64,000 bases of DNA from Streptomyces lucensis JCM 4490 (GTDB lineage: Bacteria > Actinomycetota > Actinomycetes > Streptomycetales > Streptomycetaceae). Numbering within the stretch: position 1 is the stretch's first letter; every line of letters begins with the position of its first letter. The notes under the pieces are model-generated. The model was not told where the DNA came from and searched no databases. It saw nothing but the letters and a program-made list of their open reading frames with translations. Below, piece by piece: positions 19,245 through 27,450 of this stretch. Made by a program: the position numbers and the translations under genes. The stretch covers positions 806,001 to 870,000 of the forward strand of contig NZ_BMUE01000001.1 in NCBI RefSeq assembly GCF_014650035.1, given 5' to 3'.

Positions 19245-21328
19245 CCGCCCAGGGCCCGGCTGCCCCCGCCCCAAGCACCCAAGACCTGGAAGCGTTCCTG
19301 CAGCGCTTCTTCGGCCGGGGAAACGACGCCTGGCCGAACATGGATCCCGACCCGGGCAAGGGCGATCGAGCTCGACCTTTCGTGGATCTGCTGCGCAGCG
19401 GCAGCGACATCCCGATCGTGCTGCCGCGCTACCAGCAGGCCCAGGACCTCTTCGCGATCTATGTCATCGCCCGCGATGATGCGCACGCGACTCTCGTCGG
19501 CAACATCATCACTGCCTTCGCCGGCGCCACCTACCTCAGCGGCGCCGGCGTGCACCCCTGCGCCCTGGACTCCAACGATCCAATCGAAGCAGCGGTGCAG
19601 GAGTTCGCCGGAACGGCGACGACCACCTTCCGGCTCGAGACCCACCCCAACCGCCGCTTCCGCCAGAGGCTGACAGACGTGGCCCTGCTCATGCAGCACA
19701 CGTTGGCTCATCGTCCACCGCGACTGTGGCGGGCAGTGAAGCCGACAGGACGGCTGCTGGCCGAATTCGACGCCGCCCTGGCGGCTGGCGGTCAAGCCGC
19801 CTCCCAAGCGGTACTCGATCAACTGGTCGGCCAAGGAGGCATCACCGCCGCCAACCTCGCCCACCTGCACATCAAGCGACTCACCCGGCTCGGACTCGAC
19901 CGAGAACTGCTCGACTACCCCGGCCTAGGCGACGTGCTGCGGCAAGACCCGCCCGCCCCAGTGAAAGCAGCGGTGCTGGATGCCGTCTTTTCCTGCGACG
20001 TGCAGGAGCCCCTGAGCCGCGACGATCTGCCCGGCGCCCAACAGGCTCTCCGCGATAGGGGCTTCCTTGCGCTGGCTCCCTTCGAGAACGACATGGAGTC
20101 CTACTCCGCCGACGCACTGGTCGTCCTGCTCCTGGCAGCGGTGACGCGTGGCGCCCTTCACAGCAGCCAGCGCATACTCGCCACCATCGAGCACACTGGG
20201 TCGCGCGACGTTCTGCCGCCTGTCCTCAGGGAAGCCGCAACGACTCTTCTCAGGCCGCAGAACGCTCCCCAGAACAAGCCCGCCCATGAGGCGGCAGGTA
20301 CCCCAGTTGATTCGCCGAAGCCGTCAACCCCGCCGTCCTTGCTGCAGGACACTGAACCGGCCGCGGTCGAACCAATACCCGCTTCGTGGGCGGCTTTGTT
20401 CAACGCGATCGCCGACGGATACACCGGCCTGAACGCCGTCCTGGAGGATGAGGTCTGGACCGCGTGGCCCTCACCCGCCTCTGACGACCGGGCAGTCGCT
20501 GCCCTGCTGGAAGAACTGCACGACGAGGGCCAAAGGAAGGTCTGGCGCTGTGTTGGGGCCTTCATCGAAAGCGTTGGATACGACCAGCCAGCACCGCTCA
20601 GCGCGCGCGCTCTCATCACGTGTGCGCTGGCCTACGACTGGCTAGGGCCCGGTGACCTGCTGGCTGTGCAGGCACTGACCGAGATCGTGCTGCGTTCGAG
20701 CCCTTCCGCCGTTGTATACGGGCAACTATTGGGAGAACTCGCCGATACGTGCGAGCGCTGGGTCGCTCCTGAACGGGCGGCTATTGCACTGGACTTCGTA
20801 GACCGGCTGATCCTGGAGGCATGTCCCGACCGGGACGCCCGCGACTCCCTCGCGTTGGCACTGCTCCTGCCGCTCAGTGTGCACCAGGGACGTCTGGACG
20901 TCGCAGACATCGCCATGGCCCGGCGCCTGTCCTTGGAACTCGGCATCGAACTCGACTGGCACGAGCAGCCTGACGAGGACCTAGCGCAGGATACCGAGGC
21001 CAGCCTGCAGAAGGCCGCTGGTCGCAACGTTCTGCTCTACTCCCTTGACCAGCGAGTGCTGGACCGCGTCAGCGAAGGCCTGCAGCAACTTGCGCCTGGG
21101 GTCAAAGTCGCCTGTGCGCATGACAGCGTCGGCAGCCCGGCACTACGTCAAAAGGCCCGGCAGGCCGATGTGGTTGTGTTGGCCACCCGCTGCGCCAAAC
21201 ATGCCGCAACGGGCTTCATTACCCAGCACGCGAAAGCAAGCGTCATCGACTACGCGGACGGGAGTGGCTCAGCCTCTCTCATGCGCGCCGCGGTACATGG
21301 TTTGCTGCGCACAGTGGACGGAGACTGA
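19241..21328 (+). CDS. dpdD: DpdD-like protein, end of the dpd operon
   Basis: A 695-residue protein, probably DpdD by size, co-location and overall character (start with FLQRFFGRG-DAWP); the assignment is from memory of the family and not from a search. No enzyme motif stands out in the first 550 residues, which are mostly helical. The last 100 residues read like a small Rossmann-type domain: NVLLYSLDQRVLDRV, then VDSVGS-like, then VVLATRCAKHAAT and VIDYADGSG. GTG 19241 overlaps the dpdK stop by four bases; an ATG at 19226 lacks a better site. It closes the operon, whereas in other islands dpdD sits nearer dpdA, so the order has been rearranged here. Confidence 0.62.
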   Translation: MTAQGPAAPAPSTQDLEAFLQRFFGRGNDAWPNMDPDPGKGDRARPFVDLLRSGSDIPIVLPRYQQAQDLFAIYVIARDDAHATLVGNIITAFAGATYLSGAGVHPCALDSNDPIEAAVQEFAGTATTTFRLETHPNRRFRQRLTDVALLMQHTLAHRPPRLWRAVKPTGRLLAEFDAALAAGGQAASQAVLDQLVGQGGITAANLAHLHIKRLTRLGLDRELLDYPGLGDVLRQDPPAPVKAAVLDAVFSCDVQEPLSRDDLPGAQQALRDRGFLALAPFENDMESYSADALVVLLLAAVTRGALHSSQRILATIEHTGSRDVLPPVLREAATTLLRPQNAPQNKPAHEAAGTPVDSPKPSTPPSLLQDTEPAAVEPIPASWAALFNAIADGYTGLNAVLEDEVWTAWPSPASDDRAVAALLEELHDEGQRKVWRCVGAFIESVGYDQPAPLSARALITCALAYDWLGPGDLLAVQALTEIVLRSSPSAVVYGQLLGELADTCERWVAPERAAIALDFVDRLILEACPDRDARDSLALALLLPLSVHQGRLDVADIAMARRLSLELGIELDWHEQPDEDLAQDTEASLQKAAGRNVLLYSLDQRVLDRVSEGLQQLAPGVKVACAHDSVGSPALRQKARQADVVVLATRCAKHAATGFITQHAKASVIDYADGSGSASLMRAAVHGLLRTVDGD

Positions 21329-21431
21329 CAGTCGTCCAGTCGAGGCCAACTGTCGTGCCGTTCATGAGGACTACGTGAAGGTGTCCCGCAATGGAGTTTT
21401 GACGCGTCTGCGGTTTGTCCGCGTGGGTGTG

Positions 21432-21710
21432 CTACGCGGCCTGGTGTGGGCTGTGCACGCGGGCGATGCGGATCACCGTCGTGTGGGCGCCGTCGCCGTT
21501 CAGGCGGCAATCGCGAAGGAGTTTCCATGTCTTCATGCGTGTGAGGAAGTGCTCGACGCGAGCACGGACCTGCTTGTGTGTGGCTGCGCCTTCCTCCAGT
21601 CGCAGAGGTTGCCGCTGGAGGGGCACCGGTTCAGGATGATCAAGACGGTGCCCCGGTAGCCGCCGGCGATGGTGGTTCCTCCGGAGGCCTTGTTCTTCCA
21701 GTCAGCCACG
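21432..21710 (-). pseudogene. IS5-family transposase remnant, C-terminal part
   Basis: Read on the minus strand, residues HKQVRARVEHFLTRMKTWK and the following RDCRLNGDG match the C-terminal end of IS5-group DDE transposases. A YRGTVLII segment (about 21635-21660) belongs to the same protein but lies in another frame, so a frameshift breaks the gene. The N-terminal DDE residues are missing. No terminal inverted repeats were found. Confidence 0.65.
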
Positions 21711-21711
21711 A

Positions 21712-21935
21712 GGAGGAGTCACCGCGCGGACTGGCCTGCATCTACATTCCGCGCGCCCTGGTCCCGGCCGCGGCGCTGGACGACGAACCCTCCTGGCAGG
21801 AGACCACGCTACGACTCGCCATTCTGGGCTCGTCGCTGGCATCCGTCCGGGAAACGGTATGCGCCCGCACACCAACACCGGACGAAGCATCGGCCCTCCG
21901 GATCGGCTCTCAGGTGGCTGGCACTCCGAGCCCCT
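21712..21935 (+). pseudogene. GntR-type regulator fragment (UTRA domain)
   Basis: A frame with GLACIYIPRALVPAA, then VRETVCARTPTPDEASALR resembles the ligand-binding UTRA domain of GntR-family regulators, which in actinomycete integrative elements appear as KorSA-like repressors. There is no helix-turn-helix part and no good start. It lies between two transposase-like scraps, so it is best read as a leftover of the element's control region. The match is by eye only. Confidence 0.4.
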
Positions 21936-22007
21936 CACTGGTCCGCTGCCCGTGCCGGCCGAGCGTGCAGTGGACTGCGTGTCAGTCGCGGATGAGAGTC
22001 TGAGGTC

Positions 22008-22155
22008 GTGCCGTATCGAGACCATCCTTACGAGTTCAAGATCGAAGTCCTCGACGCCTACGATGCTGCTCCGCCCGGTACGAAGAAGGCCGTACTGAAG
22101 CAGTACAGCCTCTATGCCTCAACGGTGATTAGGTGGCGGAAGGCGCGAGAGAGTG
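22008..22155 (+). pseudogene. Transposase-type helix-turn-helix fragment
   Basis: From GTG 22008 the frame reads YEFKIEVLDAYD, KAVLKQYSLY and STVIRWRKARESGEL, as in the N-terminal helix-turn-helix part of IS3-type OrfA proteins. Similarity is lost after about 50 residues, where the frame runs into unrelated sequence from the replication-gene remnant. It is therefore a truncated insertion-sequence gene. Confidence 0.45.
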
Positions 22156-22255
22156 GAGAACTTCAACCGCCCACACCCAGGGAGCGGGTCCGTTGTGTCG
22201 CTGTCGGTGGACGATGCCCTCGGGAGGCGAGCGAGTACCGGACCCTTAAGCCGCA

Positions 22256-22975
22256 ACTCGGCCGCCCGCATGGTCGTCATCGACGTGTTCGCCAAGATGC
22301 GCGGCCCCGCCCCGCAGGGCGTGTCTGCGTACGACGCGGATTACGTGGCCGTCGGTTACGCCAAGCGGATCGCCGACCACTACGGCATCGCCGTGGTGCT
22401 CGTCCACCACGTCCGCAAGGCAGGCTCCGACGACTTCCTGACCGAGGTCTCCGGCACCAACGGCATCGCCGGAGCCGCAGACGCAACTCTCGTGCTCAAG
22501 CGGGCCCGCGGGCAGGCGGACGGCATCCTGCACGTCACCGGACGCGACGTCGACGAAGCCGAGTACGCGCTCCAATTCCAAGCCGCCTCCGGCGCCTGGC
22601 AGATGCTCGATGGCCCGGTCACCGACCACACCATCGGCGACACCCGCGCGGTCATCCTTCGGCACGTCCGTGCCCACCCCGGCGCCCGCCCCAGGACATC
22701 GTGGCCGCGCTGCCGCAGCTCGATGCCGAGAACGTCCGTCGTACCTGCTCGCGCATGGCTGCGGATGGGCAACTGAGCAAGGACGCCGGGGGCCGGTACT
22801 ACCCGGACACCGAGAGTCGGACACAGGGCACGCCTGAGGTGTCTCAGCTGTCCGACTGTCCCAACCCCCTTCTGACCTGCACGAACAGGTGGGACAGGCG
22901 GAATCGGGACTGTCCCAGCTGTCCGACTCCCGTCCCACTGGCGAGAACTCGGAGGGAACTGACCGTGGCGCGTGA
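22256..22975 (+). pseudogene. Frameshifted replication ATPase (RepA/AAA_25-like) of an integrative element
   Basis: The frame at 22256-22690 encodes MVVIDVFAKMRGP, HHVRKAGSDDFLTEVSGTNG and LHVTGRDVDE, the C-terminal half of a RecA-fold RepA/AAA_25 ATPase used by actinomycete integrative plasmids. At about 22690 the homologous reading moves to the next frame (QDIVAALPQL, then LSKDAGGRYYPDTE), consistent with loss of one base. Near 22850 it moves again to a frame that ends GTDRGA and TGA at 22973-22975. The N-terminal part with the P-loop is absent. Autonomous replication of the element is therefore unlikely. Confidence 0.6.
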
Positions 22976-23150
22976 CGAGATGCTCACGATCCCTCAGGTG
23001 ATTGAGGAAATCGGCGTACCGCTGTCGACCTTCTACCGCTGGCGACAGCAGAGGAAAGGGCCGAAAGCAATCAAGCTCCCGAACGGCGCCGTACGAATCC
23101 GCCGTTCGGAACTGGAGCGGTGGATTGCAGCTCTGGAGGAAGCCGCGTGA
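22965..23150 (+). CDS. xis: Excisionase (MerR-like helix-turn-helix)
   Basis: A 61-residue winged-helix protein with LTIPQVIEEIGVPLSTFYRW followed by a basic turn and IRRSELERWI, the pattern of Xis proteins from pSAM2-type integrative elements. Such proteins bind the attachment region and favour excision. GTG 22965 has GGAGGG about nine bases upstream; ATG 22980 is an alternative. Its final GTGA overlaps the integrase start, the usual arrangement of xis-int pairs. It appears intact although the replication gene before it is broken. Confidence 0.75.
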   Translation: MARDEMLTIPQVIEEIGVPLSTFYRWRQQRKGPKAIKLPNGAVRIRRSELERWIAALEEAA

Positions 23151-24604
23151 CCAATCGCAAGACTGGCGCGACTCCGGGCGCTCGTGAAGACGAGCGCCCG
23201 GCCGGGCCTGAAGAGCCCAATCTCTCCACCGACGTCCGTGTCTGGAAAGTCAGCAAGATCTCCAGCAAGACGGCGCCTTACCAACTTCGCTGGGTGGTCG
23301 CTGGAAAGGTCCGCCACGCGACCTTCACGACGTCGGCGCTCGCAGAGAGCCGCCGCTCGGAACTCTGGCGAGCCATGCGCAAAGGCGAAGCCTTCGACGT
23401 GGAAACCGGACTGCCAGAGTCGGAGCTTCGGGCAGCGGCAGAGAAGGCGAGCACCAAGCCGGACCCGTCATGGTGGGACTTCTCCCGCGAGTACATGGCA
23501 ATGCGTTGGCGCACTGCCGCGGCGAAGACGCGTGAGGGGCTGGCGGACAGCCTCGCTACCGCAGCTCTCGGCATGATGAGGGAGAGCCCAGGGGCGCCGG
23601 ACGTGGAGGACGTACGGCGTGCCGTGCGGTGGGCCGTCGTACCGGCACACAAGGACGAAGAACCCCCGCCGGACCTGGAGAAGGTCTGTGTGTGGCTGGC
23701 GACCCATTCTCTTCCTCTGTCCGCTCTCAGGGACTCAAAGGTCGTGCGGGACGTCCACTATCGGCTGTCGTTCAAGCTGGACGGTAAGCCGGCGGCTGCG
23801 GATACCTACAAGCGGCGCCGCCGCGGATTCAACACGGCCATGGACTACGCGGTTCAGGAGGGATACCTACAAGGGAATCCGCTGGCGGGAGTCAAGCGAC
23901 CCACTTCCAGCGGGAGGGATGCAGTGGACCCGCGAGTCCTGGTCAACGAGGTGCAGGGAAGGCAGCTTCTCACGGCTGTCTCCTATGTCGGCTCGGTGCA
24001 CCGCAATCGGGGGCGACGCCTGGTCGCCTTCTTCGGCTGCATCCTGTACGCGGCGATGCGTCCGGCCGAAGTGGTCGGACTCCGACTGTCTGACTGCCAT
24101 CTCCCTGACAAGGGGTGGGGGACGCTCACTCTCTGGGAGACGCGTCCCATCTCGGGTAAGAAGTGGACTGATTCGGGTGAGCGGCACGACAAACGGGGGC
24201 TGAAGTCACGGCAGCCGGGCTCGGACCGGCCGGTGCCTATTCCGCCCGTTCTGGTGGCGATGCTCCGCGCGCACCTTAAGGAGTTCGGCACCGCCAAGGA
24301 CGGGCGACTCTTTCCCAACGAGCGGGGGGACCTGCTCGGCACGTCCAGCTACTGGCGTGTGTGGCAGGAAGCCAGGCCACTCGCCCTCCCGCCAGACAAG
24401 GTGGCCTCGCCCTTGGCTCGGAAGCCATACCACCTGCGGGCCACCTGCATCACGAACTGGCTCCGCGCAGGCCTCCCGGTAGCCGAGGCGGCCCGGCGCG
24501 CCGGCAACTCGCCAGAGGTCATCCACCGCCGCTACGCGGGCGTCATCGACGACAGCGAGGAGGAAAACAACAAGAAGATCGAACAGGCCATGGGCTGGGG
24601 GTAG
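23147..24604 (+). CDS. int: Tyrosine integrase of an actinomycete integrative element
   Basis: A 485-residue tyrosine recombinase. The catalytic residues can be placed: Arg305 in YAAMRPAEVVGL, His429 and Arg431 in YHLRATC, and Tyr463 in IHRRYAG. The N-terminal 200 residues contain the arm-binding part and a core-binding helical domain (DTYKRRRRGFNTAMDYAV). Length and motif spacing fit integrases of pSAM2/SLP1-like elements, which target tRNA genes. GTG 23147 overlaps the xis stop and is the first start after it. A hairpin terminator follows at 24617. It seems functional, so the module may still be mobilisable if the attachment sites survive. Confidence 0.85.
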   Translation: MTNRKTGATPGAREDERPAGPEEPNLSTDVRVWKVSKISSKTAPYQLRWVVAGKVRHATFTTSALAESRRSELWRAMRKGEAFDVETGLPESELRAAAEKASTKPDPSWWDFSREYMAMRWRTAAAKTREGLADSLATAALGMMRESPGAPDVEDVRRAVRWAVVPAHKDEEPPPDLEKVCVWLATHSLPLSALRDSKVVRDVHYRLSFKLDGKPAAADTYKRRRRGFNTAMDYAVQEGYLQGNPLAGVKRPTSSGRDAVDPRVLVNEVQGRQLLTAVSYVGSVHRNRGRRLVAFFGCILYAAMRPAEVVGLRLSDCHLPDKGWGTLTLWETRPISGKKWTDSGERHDKRGLKSRQPGSDRPVPIPPVLVAMLRAHLKEFGTAKDGRLFPNERGDLLGTSSYWRVWQEARPLALPPDKVASPLARKPYHLRATCITNWLRAGLPVAEAARRAGNSPEVIHRRYAGVIDDSEEENNKKIEQAMGWG

Positions 24605-24616
24605 GGAGCTCTGCGT

Positions 24617-24648
24617 GTGAGTGTGCGGTCGGGCGGCCGCACACTCAC
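24617..24648 (+). terminator. Hairpin after the integrase gene
   Basis: GTGAGTGTGCGG at 24617-24628 pairs perfectly with its complement at 24637-24648 around an 8-base loop. There is no U-rich tail, as is common in Streptomyces. Confidence 0.6.
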
Positions 24649-24856
24649 TGGCGATGCATCTAGACCCGGACTTCCCGGGTCACCGAAAAGGTTCGCCGCA
24701 GCGGCCTTCCTGCGTCCGATCTCGATCGAGCCGGGTCGGGTCCGCTGTCACCGCTACGGTTCTGACCGGCAAGTGATCAGCCACGATTGGGTGACCTTCA
24801 CGACCGGGTGACCTGCGAAGTCCGGGCCTAGGGCGGTTGCGAAAGGGGATCTTGAG

Positions 24857-25030
24857 CATGAGCTGATTTTGGTGCGCGGCGCCTGGAGATCTGACGGACG
24901 CGCAGCGCGCGGTGTTGGAGCTGCTGTTGCCTTGGGGCAAGAAGTCCGCCCGCCCGCCGACGTGGTCCGCGTCCATGTCGAGACGGGTACGGTCTGGCTC
25001 TGTACGCCACTCCGGGATAGGGGCGCGTTC
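24857..25030 (+). pseudogene. IS5-family transposase remnant, N-terminal part
   Basis: From about 24891 the frame reads LTDAQRAVLELLLPWGKK and RPPTW, the conserved beginning of IS5-group transposases. The similarity then shifts frame and fades by 25030. The fragment has no start in frame and no DDE residues. It lies on the opposite strand from the C-terminal remnant at 21432-21710, so the two need not be halves of one copy. The rest of 24650-25195 holds only a small hairpin at 24663-24681 and no gene. Confidence 0.55.
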
Positions 25031-25195
25031 GCTTGAATTGGGAATTTTCGTCGCTTCAACAAAAGTCACCTTTCTCTATCCGTGTGAGACCGGCGATGAT
25101 CCGTGACCATCAAGAGCTGGATTCCAGTCTCGAGTTTCAGAAACAACTCGGTAGTGGTTGCATGGTATTAGGGGGAGCTGCGTCAAGGAGGAGTC

Positions 25196-26296
25196 ATGCC
25201 AGTCAAGGTCAAACTTGGGAATCTGCACTGCAGCGTGACGGAGGACTCGGACTATGACACGGCGTACCTGACGTGGGACGGCATAGAGATATGGCGCATG
25301 CGGATGGAGGAAGGATGGGACAGAGACGTCGGCTGGGAGAAGAGCATTTCACGGGATGCTCGTGTCGAACTCTGGGACTACGACACCATTGATCAGGACG
25401 ACAACCTAGGCGGCGAAACGATCCGTCCCAGTCTGGTTGGCTTGGGGACGCAGCGCGCCCGGTTCACCGCCGACGAGGCGGACTACGTTCTGGAGTTCCA
25501 AGTTGTCCCTGATTGGGAGAACCTGGACAACAGGCCGGAGACGGCCGACATCGTCGCCGACGGCGACCGTCTCTACCAGCGGCACAAGAGCGGCGCGATC
25601 TACCAGCGCGTAGGGTCCTCGTGGGAGAACCGGGACAATAGGCGGGAGACGGCCGACATCGTCGCTGACGCCGGCCGCCTCTTCCAGCGGCACAAGAGCG
25701 GCGCGATCTACCAATACATAGGCGGTGATGACTGGCGGCCTCTGCCTGGGGGTAACTTCCCGGGCACCAAGCAGATCGCGACATCCGATGGCCGTCTGTA
25801 CCAGCGGCACGACAGCGGCGCGATCTACCAATACACAGGAGACGAAATTGGTCCCTGGGAGAACCTGGACAACTTCCCGAAGACGGTCGATATCGTCGCC
25901 GACGGCGACCGTCTGTACCAGCGGCACAGCACCGGTGCCATCTATGAATTGGTAAGGTCCACGCCGCATACGTGGCGGCCTCTGGACAACAGGCCGGAGA
26001 CGGCCGACATCGTCGCTGACGCCGGCCGTCTGTACCAGCGACACCACAACGGTGCAATCTATGAATACACGGGGTCGGGGTGGCGGAACCTGGACAACAA
26101 CCGTGCCGTGGTCGAGATCGCTACTGGCGACGGGCTGCTCTACAAGCGGCACTTCAACGGGCTTATCTTCGGATACACCGGGTCGACGTGGCTCCTGCGC
26201 GACGATAACAATAAAACCGCGAAAGTTGAGACATCTGGTGGTCACCTGTACCAGATGCACGATACCGGAGCTATATACCGAGAGCGGCCCGTCTAA
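25196..26296 (+). CDS. C2-like domain joined to a seven-repeat beta-propeller protein
   Basis: A 366-residue protein with no signal peptide. Residues 1-104 look like a C2-type beta sandwich with an acidic loop, DYDTIDQDDNLGGE at 61-74, of the kind that binds calcium. From residue 107 there are seven repeats beginning at Trp107, 143, 180, 221, 260, 296 and 332, each 36-41 residues with the pattern W-NLDNR-TADIVAD-RLYQRH-GAIYxY. Such repeats should close a seven-bladed propeller, resembling tectonin or tachylectin-type lectins. ATG 25196 follows AAGGAGG. It stands alone between the decayed element and tRNA-Arg, and has visibly lower G+C than core genes. Function unknown; carbohydrate or membrane binding is a guess. 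Confidence 0.7.
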   Translation: MPVKVKLGNLHCSVTEDSDYDTAYLTWDGIEIWRMRMEEGWDRDVGWEKSISRDARVELWDYDTIDQDDNLGGETIRPSLVGLGTQRARFTADEADYVLEFQVVPDWENLDNRPETADIVADGDRLYQRHKSGAIYQRVGSSWENRDNRRETADIVADAGRLFQRHKSGAIYQYIGGDDWRPLPGGNFPGTKQIATSDGRLYQRHDSGAIYQYTGDEIGPWENLDNFPKTVDIVADGDRLYQRHSTGAIYELVRSTPHTWRPLDNRPETADIVADAGRLYQRHHNGAIYEYTGSGWRNLDNNRAVVEIATGDGLLYKRHFNGLIFGYTGSTWLLRDDNNKTAKVETSGGHLYQMHDTGAIYRERPV

Positions 26297-26484
26297 GGTT
26301 AGGTGACCGGGCCAGGCGTATGCAGGGGCTCGCCGTCGTGCCATGGCGGCCATTCTGGCAACCCCAGGGCCGCGGACGCCTCCGAATACGGGTGGCTGCC
26401 TCTCCCTGGGTGCGCGACGTCGTGGGCCTACCGTTCGCGCGTGGCTCACACGCCCCTCACACGCGAACCGTGAGAGACAGCGAG

Positions 26485-26521
26485 AAAGGGCGGGAGTCAG
26501 TGAGACTGACTCCCGCCCTTT
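26485..26521. terminator. Bidirectional hairpin terminator
   Basis: A perfect 17-bp stem (AAAGGGCGGGAGTCAGT at 26485-26501 and its complement at 26505-26521) with a GAG loop. It lies downstream of both the propeller gene on the plus strand and tRNA-Arg on the minus strand, and has A/T runs at both ends. Confidence 0.8.
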
Positions 26522-26574
26522 GCTGTCGGCATCCGCCCTGGTCAGAACGTGGTTTTGGGTCTCTGACCGGCGAG

Positions 26575-26646
26575 TGCCCCCGGCAGGATTCGAACCTGCG
26601 CACACGGCTCCGGAGGCCGTTGCTCTATCCCCTGAGCTACGGGGGC
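26575..26646 (-). tRNA. tRNA-Arg (anticodon CCG)
   Basis: On the minus strand GCCCCCG at 26646-26640 pairs with CGGGGGC at the 3' end (26582-26576). The D arm has GCTC and GAGC, the anticodon stem ACGGC/GCCGT carries loop CTCCGGA with anticodon CCG, and the T arm has the standard GGTTCGAATCC. The discriminator is A and CCA is not encoded. Its 3' end faces the island and is a plausible attachment site. No second copy of the 3' end was noticed in the window. Confidence 0.93.
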
Positions 26647-26790
26647 GTGTCGGCTGCTGAGCTGCTCGCTCGCGGCGACGGGTAGAACACTATCAGGTCT
26701 CACGGGGTGATCAGGAACCCGTTTCCCTGGTGGGCGGTGGTGGGTCCCCTGTACGGGGTGGAAGTGGGGAAAACCCGGACGCGGTGACCG

Positions 26791-27450
26791 GTGCGGACCT
26801 ACTCTCGAGTTGTGCCAGGCGCCTCCGGCCGGGTGCTTGTTGTGGACGACAACAAGGTCATCCGGCAGCTGATCAGGGTCAACCTTGAGCTGGAAGGGCT
26901 CGAGGTCGTGACCGCGGCCGATGGTGCCGAGTGTCTGGACGTCGTTCACCAGGTGCGGCCCGATGTCGTGACACTCGATGTCGTCATGCCTCGGCTGGAC
27001 GGTTTGCGGACCGCCGCCCGGCTCCGTGCCGATCCCCGCACGCACCATCTCCCTCTCGCCATCATCAGCGCGTGCACGCAGCATGAGGTCGAGACCGGAC
27101 TCGATGTCGGCGTGGACGCCTTTCTCGCCAAGCCCTTCGAACCCGACGAACTCGTGCGACTCGTCAAGCACTTGATCGAGCACCGGACCGGGGACGGCGG
27201 CATCGGGCGTGGCGGGGGAGGAGAGGGGCGCGGAGGCGGCGGAGGCGGGGGCAGCGATCCGCATCGGGGCGGGGGCGGCGATCCGGGTGGGGGGCGGAGT
27301 GGTGGCCCTGAGTCGGACCGGGAAGGTTCGCCTGTTGACGGGGGAGAGGGCAGCGGCGGTCGCGGTCGCGGTATCACCGATGGCCTGCCGGGCGGCCTCG
27401 ATGATCTGACAGGTGCTGTCGACGGCGTAGCAGGGGCATCGACAGCCTGA
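26791..27450 (+). CDS. Single-domain response regulator with Gly-rich tail
   Basis: A 219-residue protein whose first 135 residues are a receiver domain: acidic pair Asp19-Asp20 in VVDDN, phospho-acceptor Asp63 in VTLDVVMP, and Lys114 in FLAKPF. No DNA-binding or enzymatic output domain follows. Residues about 138-219 are a Gly, Arg and Ser-rich low-complexity tail, which may be disordered. GTG 26791 is taken as the start; GTG 26812 (VPGASGRV) is nearly as good since neither has a clear ribosome site. It stands alone with no kinase nearby. It is the first core gene after tRNA-Arg, so it marks the island border. Confidence 0.75.
   Translation: MRTYSRVVPGASGRVLVVDDNKVIRQLIRVNLELEGLEVVTAADGAECLDVVHQVRPDVVTLDVVMPRLDGLRTAARLRADPRTHHLPLAIISACTQHEVETGLDVGVDAFLAKPFEPDELVRLVKHLIEHRTGDGGIGRGGGGEGRGGGGGGGSDPHRGGGGDPGGGRSGGPESDREGSPVDGGEGSGGRGRGITDGLPGGLDDLTGAVDGVAGASTA

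Noticed and set aside
24663..24681. Small hairpin after int as an attachment core
   Set aside because: Only seven base pairs, with no match to the tRNA-Arg 3' end or to another site in the window.
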